Source: Burhinus oedicnemus | Taxonomy: Eukaryota > Chordata > Aves > Charadriiformes > Burhinidae | Assembly (NCBI GenBank): GCA_008921705.1 | Contig: VFFE01006705.1 | Location: forward strand, 126,077-190,076 | Length of the DNA stretch: 64,000 bases | Direction: 5' to 3' | In this document: positions 53,301 through 64,000 of the stretch, piece by piece | Numbering within the stretch: the first letter of the stretch is position 1 | Layout of the letters: the number at the start of each line of letters is the position of its first letter | Translations under genes and position numbers: made by a program | Notes under the pieces: model-generated | The model's database searches: none | The model's input: only the letters and a program-made list of their open reading frames with translations | What the model was told of the DNA's origin: nothing

Positions 53301-55240
53301 ATCCCCCCCCAAATCCACAAGTGAACCTGGGTCGGAACTTCCCAGTCATCCATTATAATCTCAGACAAAGCGAAAAAATTTGCTTGCTTTCTACAGTTCC
53401 AATTTGTTCTGTAGCGTGAAACTACAGGGACAACGGATCATGGTACCTTTTGCTCTACTGAAATTAAAACATCTGGTTTCCTAGGCTTATGCAAAATCAG
53501 TAATATTGCTTCACCTTGATTTCCGTGTCCTGCTAGAAGTGCACCAAAACCCTGAGCAAAACATATGAAGGAAAACTTGCAACAGAACACCAATAAGGGG
53601 AAAGGGAATCTAAACAGGGAAATGATTTTGTTTTTCTTTTTTTACTTATGGCAAAGACAAGGTCAGTATCTTGGACGTATCCTTCTCTCCCAATGCATGC
53701 AATCTGTACTTTCAGTATATAGGTGATTTCTGCTCACACGAAGAAAAATAGATGTGGATACAGACAGGATATAAATAATTTCTGCTCAGTGAATAAACAA
53801 TGAGGAACAGAGGCAAGGTGCATCCCCGATTTATACTACTGTTTTATATTGATCTATATAGTGCCTTTTGCATTCTTTAAAGCACTACGGTAACAAGTAT
53901 GTACATATCCAGTATAAAGTCTTATTCATATTCATGGGGCTCTTTCCCCCATCAATCAATGTAAAAATCAATTACCATTACTGAATGGGGAAGGCATCAA
54001 AAGATTCAGCACTGTTTACTGACTTGTGTAGTCTGAGTTCATGTGGATCTTGCCTGCTGTCCGTGCCAGCAGCACACAATGTTTTTCTGTGCTGGCAGCT
54101 GTCCCTCCTGGTGATGACTAACCTGTGAAGGGCTCTATCGCTCTTCCAAGATGGACCGTGTTTTCACCGAACACCCATAGGCCTGTTCACTAATATGCCA
54201 GGCACATCACATCTCTATAGTTCTCTGTTCAGCACCAAAATGGTATTTTCAGCTGCCCCACTATTCTGTTGATCAGGTTGTAACAGGATTCTCCAGGGCA
54301 GATCAAATGAAAACATTGCACTGGCATGCAGCCCTGGGTGAGGTCAGGAAGTGACAGCCATTAAGATAACAGCAGTCTTCAAAAATACTGGAGAATAAGA
54401 ACGAGAATGAGCACAGAAATTTGGTACAAGCAAGGATACCTTCTCTCCTCCTAGTTTATCCTCCACATGCTTCTGTTATTCCATGTATTCCCCTCACTGC
54501 TTTCTCTCCCTGTCAATTTCAGAGACTTATATGCTCCTCTGGCCATGCTCTTCTGTTCTGCTAATCCTAAACCCTTCTTTGTCCCACATGGGTCCTGCTT
54601 ATACGCCTCCCGTCTTCTTCCTTCCCTTTCTGAGATCCAGCAGCGCTGCCCCATGGCTGCTCTCCAGACCCTTCCAGCCCTGGGGTAACACTGCTGCAGC
54701 TTACCCCCACCTTCACATCGCCTCCCAGGAAATTGTCTCCAGGTCAGCTCCTGCCTCAGCCTGTCCCCACTGCCCTCTTTCTGGCTCAACCCACTCCATA
54801 GATACTGAAGATCAGCATTTATTTTTAACAATTACGTTTATGAATGGTATTGTAGTCACTGCAAAACCATTTTTCACAGGTTTTCCCCACTGCTATTCAC
54901 AGCTTCTGTCTTAAAATTTTAAGTCATTTTAAGCCTGCAGAGCCTGCACAATGAAGGGCCTGTAGACACTCTGGACCAAGCTGCCTGGAGTGTCGTGGCC
55001 TGCAAAGCCTCAGGCCTTGTTCCAAAGGAAACCACAGCCAGCTCTCAAAGCATGAAGGGCACAAGCCGCTTTGTGGAAGCCGACAGCCAACCTCCTCTCA
55101 GCCCTAACAAACCCCAGATTCCACCCATGAAATGTAAAACACGCACTGGCTCAGTAATCAGGGCAGCCCGGATCACTGGCCACCCCTCAGGCCGCCCTGA
55201 GGCCACCGGGGACCAGCCTTCACAGCCGAAACCAAGCCCT
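47346..55240. other. Intergenic DNA upstream of TNRC6B
   Basis: No gene is recognised. It has A/T simple sequence at 50306-50330 (AAT and AT units), T-runs near 49.58 and 49.77 kb, and AT-rich DNA from 51 to 54 kb. Predicted short frames on both strands carry no known motif. GC content rises from about 54.9 kb toward the CpG island. Confidence 0.5.
48150..48250 (-). mobile_element. Possible CR1 3' end fragment, antisense
   Basis: CAGGGTTAGTTTAGGCTCTATAAGGTCC, then TAAATGACCTTATCTAATCCAGCAGC, resembles the complement of the CR1 tail with its 'agggttggaa...gacctcaggaggtcatctagtccaa' arrangement. Similarity is limited, so this is tentative. Confidence 0.35.
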
Positions 55241-55259
55241 GAGGCAACATGAAGGCCGG

Positions 55260-55613
55260 CAGGAGAGAGGTGGACTATAAACCTCCCTCCCCCCAGCTCA
55301 CCGCGCCGTGTCCCCGCACGTCCGTGTGCGGGAACAGACGGCAACACACACGGCGGGGTGACGGGGCGAACCCTGCTACCGCCGCCGTGAGCCGTTCTGA
55401 CTGCACCCTCCCCACCTTCCCCTCATCCCCCTAACGGCCGCGCCGGCGCCCCACGGGCCCCCGTCACGTGCGCAACTGCCCGGGCCACGTGGGGCCCGGC
55501 AGGCACGCAGCATCGCCCCGCCCCTCCCACCGCTTCAGGCGGCCCAGCACCTCCCTCCCCGCTCCCCCCATCCGCGCTCCAGGGAGATTGACAGTGAAAT
55601 CAACCAATCAAAG
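55260..55613 (+). promoter_or_regulatory. TNRC6B: CpG-island promoter and probable non-coding first exon of TNRC6B
   Basis: The stretch is dense in CpG and ends in a perfect U1-type donor, AAG|GTAAGT, with the exon end at 55613 and GT at 55614-55615. Within it are two CACGTG E-boxes (55465-55470 and 55486-55491) and a GC box GCCCCGCCCC (55515-55524). A CCAAT word lies in the last 15 bases before the donor. Position and strand, downstream of GRAP2 and FAM83F, match TNRC6B, the GW182-family scaffold that links Argonaute to the CCR4-NOT deadenylase in miRNA silencing. No coding sequence of TNRC6B is present here, so the gene name rests on synteny. Confidence 0.6.
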
Positions 55614-55637
55614 GTAAGTCCTTCCCTTCCCCTCCCC

Positions 55638-55657
55638 NNNNNNNNNNNNNNNNNNNN
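55638..55657. other. Assembly gap (20 N)
   Basis: A run of 20 N between a CT-rich/C-rich flank and an A-rich flank, 24 bp after the predicted TNRC6B donor. The round size suggests a placeholder of unknown true length. Confidence 0.98.
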
Positions 55658-56480
55658 AAAAAAAACCCGAGCTGTTTGTAGCAAAATGAGCGAATGTGTG
55701 TTTCTGGAGACACTTCACTGGCTGTGGATAACGCTGCTTGTAGGATGGTATCTTGCAAGCTCAGATCTGTTTTCTGAAAATGCATGTAGGAGTATCTACT
55801 ACAGGATAGAGGTGAAGCCTGTTGAATAAAGCCAAATTTCAATAAAGTGTTTTCCTAGCTAAAGTAGACGTGCTCACTACTGTAAATGGTACTTCGGTTT
55901 TCCATGTTTAACATTTCACTAACATTAAAAATATTTGTTTCGGTATCTGTCCATAAAGTTTACTACTCTTTATTTTTTTCAGTCCATAATTACTGTTTTT
56001 TAATCATGACTTGTTAGGTTTCAGTGTTGCATTTTCATGCTCTACAAAAACTGAATCTTCCTGAGAAGCAGTAGGTAGACCTTTGGGGTTTGTGTAGTTC
56101 TGTATTTGAACAGTCTGTTTTACTTACTAGTTTCCAGTCATATTGCTATCCAGATGAATTGGATTTTTGTTTCTGCTACAGCTGTTGTACAGGTAACAGC
56201 TTGGGTTCACAGCATCAGCGTTGTTAAATGCGTACATGAATTCAAGCATTTTTGCAGTTAGGTAGTCTACACTGAAGTTGCTCAACAATTCCCTCCTCTC
56301 CTATAGTGACTCTCTGTAATGGTACAGATTCCTTGGAACATGTGTGCTGTTGAGAAGCGAGGTAAATGCTCTCATCTGCTGCATTACCTGAGGTCCTGAA
56401 TTTAAAGATAAGGTCAAGTTTTTCTTCATAATCCACAGTTAGTGCAGGGACTGCCATGTAGATGTAGCTCGGGGGGTGGT

Positions 56481-56563
56481 TTGGAAGGGTGACTTTTCAT
56501 CTGTGTTTAACTAAGTTGGAGGTAAAACTGGTCAATTCTGCAATGAAGAAATCACCCTTCCAA
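56481..56563. repeat. 12-bp inverted repeat
   Basis: TTGGAAGGGTGA at 56481-56492 and its exact complement TCACCCTTCCAA at 56552-56563 are separated by 59 bases. It could be the terminal inverted repeats of a short decayed transposon or chance. No target-site duplication is obvious. Confidence 0.45.
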
Positions 56564-59500
56564 AAGGTGGGGCTGAGGAATGGGGAATGGAGTCCAGAGT
56601 GGTAGTAAATATGTGTTAGTTTTTCTGCTGTGGAGTTCTGGGGGCAACAAGATGCAGGAGGATCTCTCTTTGTAAAAACTAGGTGAGGTTATCATTATAC
56701 CTTTTACTTTCATCTTGGTTAGCTATATTGCATGTAAATATTTCATGAATATACAATTTTATGTAAAACTGTACATATGTATAGAACTAGCTCAGAAGTT
56801 TCAGTGCTAATTGGTAAAATTCTAATGTGCATACTTCTTTTGTGAACTTGATCTTGGTTTCTGTTTTCTCATAATGTTGTCGACGTGCTTAATAAAGGGA
56901 ATCATTTCAATCCTATAATGTGGAAGTACTGGAAAAAAAAAAATTAATTATAAAACAGTCAGTGTCTCTTGATTAGGCAGCCTTATGAATTGGTGCGTTT
57001 CTGCAGTTTCTGTGTAGCTGCAAGTTTAGCTGGAAATCTAAGCTTTCATTTAAATAATAAGCTCAAATATTTGGAAATAAAAATCTTAAAACTGTGAATC
57101 AAAAAAAGCTTAATCTACCAGAGTTTGTGTGACTGAATAGTCTGGTAAAACATTTAGGTAAGAATGTGTGTCAGTCATGGCTTTGCTTGGTGTTTGATGA
57201 TTAAAACTTGATGTTGGAGGATGACTTGAAGAGAGCTTCAGGAAGAGAATTTTGTGTAATTCTGAGGTAGCATATTTTACCTTAGATCTGCCTTCTGTTG
57301 TAGGAAGTATGAAATTAGAAATTTGTTTTGCAGAAGTAATGGATAATATACATCATATATAGAGATAGCTGCATCTAGAACAATAGGATGAATAGCTGCA
57401 TCCAGAATGACAGAAAGAATTGGAGGACTGCTATAGAATAAGTAATTTGAAAATATGTTCAAATGGGGTTTGTTCTCTTGGGTTTTTGGGTAGTCTTTTT
57501 GTTAGAGTTTTTCCTCCAGTAAAGCTGGTGTATTTCTGCTCACAGAAGAGATTGGATTTACAATTAAGCAGTATGAACTGGAGATCATAAAATAAGTCTA
57601 AGGAGCTTAGTTATTGACTTGAATGAGTTTATTAATAGTCTACTTAATGGCTCAGTTACTTTATTCTCCATTTTCTGCACAATGCTTGGATACAAAGTCT
57701 CTTGTTCTAGTCACTTATTGCCATTATCGTGTTTATTTTCTCAGAGTGTCTTTTTATACGTAGATATTGTCTGGTTTGTGCAATAATAGTAATAATGATT
57801 AACAGTCATTCTCCAGCTTCTTTGCAATGGCTTTCCTCAGTAATTGCTCTCTGGTGCAGCTATTAGATTCACAAATTCTGTCTGTACTGAAGATTTACAA
57901 ATTCTGCAATACTTTTGCTTACTGTGTACCTTACAGCTTACAGCTATTCAATTCTTTATTGTTAGATTTTATTTTTCACTCAGTCTTTTTCTGCGTATGA
58001 CTTCTGGATCGGTAAATGTGTCTTTGAAGAACTGGCATTTTTTGCCTTCATAGGATAAATTAAACATACTTATCACATAGATAAGGCGGAAGTACATGAT
58101 ACTAGCAAATATGTACCAGTGGTTTTCTTTTAACTTAAAAGTTTTCTGTCACCTCAGTGCTTATAAAATGTGTGTGCCTGAATTATCTCTGGAATTGCTT
58201 TTAATGACCTGTTTATTGCCATTTCAGAAATTTTACTTGTGAAACGTTATACGGACTTGTGAAAAGAATAGCAAGAAGATGTCAGTCTTTAGTTCTAATA
58301 GCAAAAACTTAGCACAGAGATGTTGAGCAAACAGTAACATATATTTCTAATTGTTTGACCAGTTGTGGTAGAGTAAGATATGGATCCTTGCTGATAGTCT
58401 TCCCTAGCTTGACATTTACTGTTTTTTCGCCCATTTCAGATAAAATATGTATGCAAGTTCACTTGTTCTTTCAGCAAACAGTATGTGTAATAGAGACTGA
58501 AGAATTGGTTTTAATTTCTTATGAATCCAAACTAAGCTTTCTGCTACTATCTGCTAATAAAAATAGGGGCACTTTTTGGTACTTGAGCCAGCTGTCACTG
58601 TCAGACAAGTAGTTGCCTCTTGGTATTTCTGCTTGTGAGGTGACTAGGGTAATAGTAACCAGGATATTCTGATTGCTGTTCCCTGTCACTTTCAGCAGAT
58701 AGTAAAACTCTTATACTTGCTTACACTTCTCTGCTTTACTGTTCATACCTTCTTTGCGTCGCACTTTTTGGTTTTTTTGTTTCTTCAGGGAAGTAAGCAT
58801 GTTTTGCTGCAAAGAATTGGTGTATTGTTTTTTTCTTCTTTAGAGCAGTAGGCAGTGAATACGTTAAATAATTTTTCCCTTTGCCGCCTTATAGCAGTAA
58901 GAGGGAGAAGGTGGTTTTGCGCTTATTATGGTTTGCATGTTGTAGGGGAATGTTCTGAGGTTTTTAAGTTTTCATCAGTGTAAGGGTTGTGGTTGGAGTT
59001 TGGATGTTCTCCGTGTTTACCATGTAGTGAGCTATGGAGATGACCTTTTCCAGTTTCAGCTAGTCAGTACGGATTGCGTTTCTGGGCCTTGCCAGCTTTA
59101 GTAGTTCTGAAATCGGATATCTTGCATGTATTTCCTGATTTAATGTCTGTGGATTAGAAAAAACACAATAGTTCCTCCATGGAAGAAAACTGATGTTCTA
59201 TCTGAGACTTCCACTGTCAAAAAAACTTTTACATATCTATTCAAAAGAGTAAAATGGATCTGAAAGTGGCTCCTACCCAGTTTAGCTTTTAGGTCTATGG
59301 GGAAACATACTGCTTGCCAGGAGAAACGGGAGGTGCTATAAGGCAGCATTTATGCTGCATACTATAGGACACCGGTCAGAATAAATGTGTAAACTATAAA
59401 CTGGTTGTCAATATATTTTGACCCTGTTGGGCAGAAGATTGAAGGCTGAAAAGCTAATTAGCGGATGAAAGGATAAGAAGCAAAGTTGCAAAACAAAGAG

Positions 59501-62500
59501 TTGATAATTTTAGATAGCCTGGCAGAGGATTAGGCAAAAGGTGATACAATAATATGTTGCCTGTGTGAGGGGAAGCCCTCTAAGCTGTCTAAATGAGTAG
59601 CGAAGTAAGAGTCAATGTTTTTACTTGCATTTGATTTTTACAATTTCATCTTAGCTCTTGACAGTGTTATAAAAGTACTGTAGTGAAAAAAACCCTGACA
59701 ACGGTTTTTTCAGTAGCGTATTTGTTTTGTTGATAGTGAAGTCTGTTCTGTATTAGGAGAAATCTATTCTTTTATGCTGTTTGATTTGGTAGTGGTCTAT
59801 GAAGAACATTTTTTTTTTTTGAATGCTGTTAACTTTCTTCTGTGAAGTTTAGAGATTTTCAGATTCTAGCCTCTATTTTGCTAGTTGGAAATGCTTCTTC
59901 CTGTTCCCCTGATCATCTTGTATCCTAGGGTTGCAGGTTTTTTTTCCTTCTTGAGTATCTTTTTTTCTTGCAGCAAACATTGGTTGTCCCTTCAAGTTCT
60001 CTACTGTGTTCTTCATGTGGCAAATGTAGACGTGAGAAAGTTTCACAAGTTAAATTGAAAGTATGGTTTTAAATCAAGAAGCTAAATCTTTGTAAAGCTG
60101 TATGCCACCATTCTTGTTTAAAGAGTGGTCTTTTAAGTCTGTACATGATCAGAATTGAGAACGTCTGGGGTGCTCCAAGGCAGTTGTTACTGCCTTTCCT
60201 GGCCCTGTGACCTCTCTACAAAAATCTCAGGCCTGTTTCACTCGCGTGATAGGAAAGAGGTTCACCTCTAGGAGATAGAAGTAACTCTCCAGGGACTTGC
60301 CAGTCTACTGTGGACTAAAAGTGCTTTGGCCCTAGGGCGATCCACCAATGTTGATAGGAATAGGCCCTCTTGTCTTGCTGCTGCTTACAGCCAAGAGATA
60401 TAAATTACCCAGCAACCCTGTGTCAGCATGGTCTAGTTATAAACTTGGACGTCTTATGAGCTATGTGTGGCTGAAGAGATACAGGTTGTCCAGCTCTTCG
60501 CTTGTACGTTTGAAAATGTTTTACTTCTCTCCTGGGACATTTTTTGGATCTTTAGAAATAATTTGATGACTCTTTCTGGAAATAATTGAAATGCCATAGA
60601 GCATGTTTTATCTTCTTACTACAGCTGACAGTAGAATCTGCTTTTTATACAGCAGTAACACAACTTTGTGATTTAAAAGTGTTTCCAGAAGTTAGATTTC
60701 GTAGAAGGTTAAATCACCTATACATTCACTTTCTTTACTAATAGAGTGAAACAGTATTTCAAACGTCCGAGACTTCTGTTGCTTGCACACTGTGACTTGA
60801 GAAACCATAAGTTAATATTAGTGGATACAACTAGCTTGAGGAGCGATGTCTTTCATAATGTAATGTATTAGTATAAATTTTTGATTAAAAAAATTTGTCT
60901 CTGAGATAGAGGAAGGGAATGTGTCCCTTCACCCCAGCTTCTTACAGAAACCAAAATAATGCTTCACTCTGAAATGAATTATGATCCATCCTCTACCTGA
61001 GGCAGCTGAAAATCACTTTAAGAAAGCTATGACACGTGTTGCATGAAATAGTTGCTTTACAACATTGTCAGCTACTTTTATGATTTTTAGTCTCTTTCTT
61101 GTGACCCTTTCTAGGATTTTTATGCGTTGAGATTTTTCCCGGATGTTTGTGTGATTATAACAATATTCTTATATTGCTATAAATGCAGCAGTTTAACTCT
61201 GTTTTGGGAAATAAGAAGCTAAAAAAAGAGCACTTCAGCACTAATGTGTGTCCACACAGGAAGTTTTACTATTACAACCATTGTAATTTAAATTCATATC
61301 CTTCCATATGTATTTGGGTTCTGAGAAGAATTTGTTTCAAATTAGCTTTCTAACTTTCTCTGTTTGTCAAATAGCTAAGATTCTGCCTTGCTGGATCTTA
61401 ATTGCATTGTACCAGCTGTCTGTTCTTGCAATTAAAAATGCAGATGAGTGTCTTTTTTGGTGAGGAGAACAAGATTGAAAAAGAATCAAGCCACAGTGCT
61501 TGCTTGGGACTGTTCATCAAGATATAAACTATTTTTCATTGACATTGCAGAAAAAATTCAATATTTAATATTTTTTAATTTTTTTCTCACATTGGGAAGT
61601 TTTTGAAGATGGATACTGTCTTTATACTAGTATTCCCCTGCTCCCCATATTAAGTGTCTTTTTTTGTGGTGATTTTATACGGGTACAACTCAGGTATTTC
61701 CTAGCCTTCTAAAACAAAGTGGGATACTAAAGCTTAAATTGAGTGTGGTGGGGTTTTTGTTTTGTTTTTATTTTGTTGTTGTTTTTATTTTTTAAATCTA
61801 GCTGTGCTTTTTGCTTGGACAAATGTTTGGGTGCTTCAGGATCTGCTCATCCACTTTCTGTGGTTGGTGTGGTGACAGCATGAAGAACACATGCAGATTT
61901 CAGTTGTTTTTCAATGTTTCTATTGTATTTAATAAAAGGTTAGAGGAACGTCACCTACATTTCTGCTGGCACTCACTTTGCTGAATGGTACTTGAAAGGG
62001 GAAAAAATATTTCTTACTGCACGGCTAGGCTTTTCGCTCACTTTTTTAAGTACGTAGTTGCAGTAAGTTAGCTGTCTGTAACTTTCCTTCCCTGGCCTTT
62101 TTAATTTTTGAGTACATGGAGAAGCAACCAAAACTAGCTGATTATCTTCTCTTTTGTTGGACGTTAACTCCCCTGGTGCTTCCATATTCAAAGGCCAACT
62201 TTCTTTCTTTTCTCTGTCCTTGGCAATTCATGTATGGCAGAAAATGGATTCAAATTGAGAAAGGCTTCCTGTTGATTGAAAAGTAAATTAGCTTGTGGCA
62301 AAGTGTCTCAGGGAAAAAAAGGTAGAAGTCCCATTGTATCAAATACTTCTAACATTGGCTAATAAGCAATGGAAAGTGCTCTGACAGCTTAACATAGTGG
62401 TGGCCTCAGGGCAAGAATACAGTGACATAATTGGTCTGTTCTGTCTCCAGTTCTAACCCTGTACTTATCCAATGCTGGATAATGTTACTTTCACCAGTTT

Positions 62501-63075
62501 AGCTAACTAGATAAACTGGTATTCGCTTGTGTATGGATACTGTATGTCAGCTTAACTTGCCTCTGCTTCAGCTGGGTTGGTAAAAAAACCCTAAAAGTAA
62601 CTTCAGCTTTGCAAAGTTTTGACTCAAAAAATAACCAGGAATTTTTATTATGACAGTTTCAAACTGAATAAAGGATGAACAAAAACTAAAATATAAAAGT
62701 GAAAAACATTCAAACCTAGGAGCAAATTTAAAGAGTTAGGTTTTTAGATATGGTGGGAGAGCTTGACTGTGAAAATCAATTGTCATGCATTGCAAGTAGG
62801 TAGCCTAAAGGCAGTCGTGTATATTTTTGGCAGAAATAATAAAGATTGGTTACTTATCTTTTAAATGCCACTTTCAGAGGAAACTAGATGTGAATGTTGA
62901 AAAACTGTTTTGTGCCCAACCCAAAAGACTGAAAATCTAGGGCCCTGACCTCACACATACTTGAGCAGGTCCAAAATTCTTCTTGCAAGTAATTCCACAT
63001 TTGGTAGGTCTAACTCAGCATGTTTATCAGAGATTGCAGTGCCGAAGGCTGGGATTGTGTCACTAATAACTTTCA

Positions 63076-63114
63076 TTTTTTTTTTTTTTATTAAAAATAA
63101 ATAAATAAATAAAA
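63076..63114 (+). repeat. Poly(T) and (AAAT)n simple repeat
   Basis: A run of 14 T followed after a few bases by four to five AAAT units. Confidence 0.85.
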
Positions 63115-64000
63115 TTGATAAAACTTACTAAAAAAAGAGAGTGTATTTCCTTGTTTCTTTGAAGATTGAATAGAGCAGATTTTTGAAAATTAGGTTCCTG
63201 TTCCTTTCTGAGGTGCCTAAATAGCTGAAAAGTACAATTCAGACTGATGTCAAGTTATAAATATTGATGAAGCTGAACTTGGCAGCTGGTTATATTGAAA
63301 GTTGGTGTTTGCAATTATGGTTTAGAATTACTTGCTTAAAAACTCAGTATTTGTTTTCTTTGACAATAATAGCGTTAAGATCTTGGACTTCTCTGCATAT
63401 ACAATCATGTTAGTAGGATGTCAGAATGTCTTTGTATAAAACAAACTCAGTTGTTAATGATTAGAAATGTGATAAATATGGAACATTCATTTGGAAAATT
63501 TCGGGATGTAAACTAGCAAAGAGTGAAGTCAAAAATAAAAGCAAATTGTGATTCAAGCTTTGTTCTCCATCACCCCCCACCGGTCCTCCTCCTGGCTCTG
63601 ACTTGGCTCAGTCTGGCTATAAACGTCCACCCAAAGCTGTATTACAGCTTTGTAGTAATGCCGTGATCTAGAGCTTCTCTATGTGCAGCAGGGTATCCAT
63701 GTCTGTGTGTCATGACTGCAGAAGGAGTTAGCAACAGTATTGCCGCACTAGTGTAAATTTCCTAACAATGCAGCTCTTATTGTAAAAGAAAACAAAACAA
63801 AAGTAAAAAAAAAAAAAAAAAAAAAAAGGTGGTTTAACACAGGAAACTATAATACAGGAAGATAGTAAGAACTGAAAAGTTTGAAAGGTGCGGTATCTTC
63901 CAATCCTGTGATGCATTTGAATGTTTTTCAGTAGTGCTGTCTTGAACCCTTGTAATTGCTGAAGTTGCCATGTAAATGTGTCAATGGATAAGCCACCCCT

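Larger units (their letters stand above)
55614..64000 (+). other. TNRC6B: Probable TNRC6B intron 1 (to window end)
   Basis: AT-rich DNA without recognisable exons follows the donor, consistent with the very long first intron of TNRC6B. It includes a 12-bp inverted repeat at 56481-56563, a T-run with an (AAAT)n tract at 63076-63114, and 23 A at 63805-63827. Short frames on both strands show no known motif. Confidence 0.5.

Overview
The window is vertebrate nuclear DNA, almost certainly avian. It has intron-exon genes with GT-AG junctions, CpG-island promoters, a well-preserved 3' part of a CR1 LINE with the typical avian CR1 3' end, older CR1 debris, and a scatter of degraded MIR/CORE-SINE fossils. 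Nothing suggests bacterial, plasmid or viral DNA. The species cannot be named from the sequence.

Layout, all on the + strand: (1) 1-981, 3' part of a CR1 retrotransposon. (2) 1463-1642, terminal coding exon of GRAP2 (GADS), carrying the C-terminal SH3 domain, followed by its 3' UTR to about 2.7 kb. (3) About 2.7-22.5 kb, intergenic DNA with SINE fossils and homopolymer tracts. (4) 22974-36554, complete FAM83F coding region in five exons: 22974-23429, 27230-27397, 34838-34959, 35547-36259 and 36505-36554. The predicted protein is 502 aa and ends in a CAAX box. (5) About 36.6-55.2 kb, FAM83F 3' UTR and intergenic DNA, with old minus-strand CR1 copies and a perfect 68-bp tandem duplication. (6) About 55.26-55.61 kb, a CpG island with a strong splice donor, read as the promoter and non-coding first exon of TNRC6B. 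It is interrupted just downstream by a 20-N gap, and AT-rich DNA interpreted as TNRC6B intron 1 runs to the window end.

The order GRAP2 - FAM83F - TNRC6B, all in one orientation, is the order I know from human 22q13.1. The three calls therefore support each other. The genes are syntenic neighbours, not an operon: GRAP2 is a T-cell adaptor, FAM83F a membrane-anchored CK1 scaffold, and TNRC6B a miRNA-silencing (GW182) protein.

The point most worth following is the 3' end of FAM83F. A 245-bp last intron leads to a 16-residue tail ending in a prenylation motif (CLLV). Retaining that intron gives a 500-aa product with no CAAX box. I found no convincing undescribed system; the window is mostly ordinary avian gene-neighbourhood DNA.
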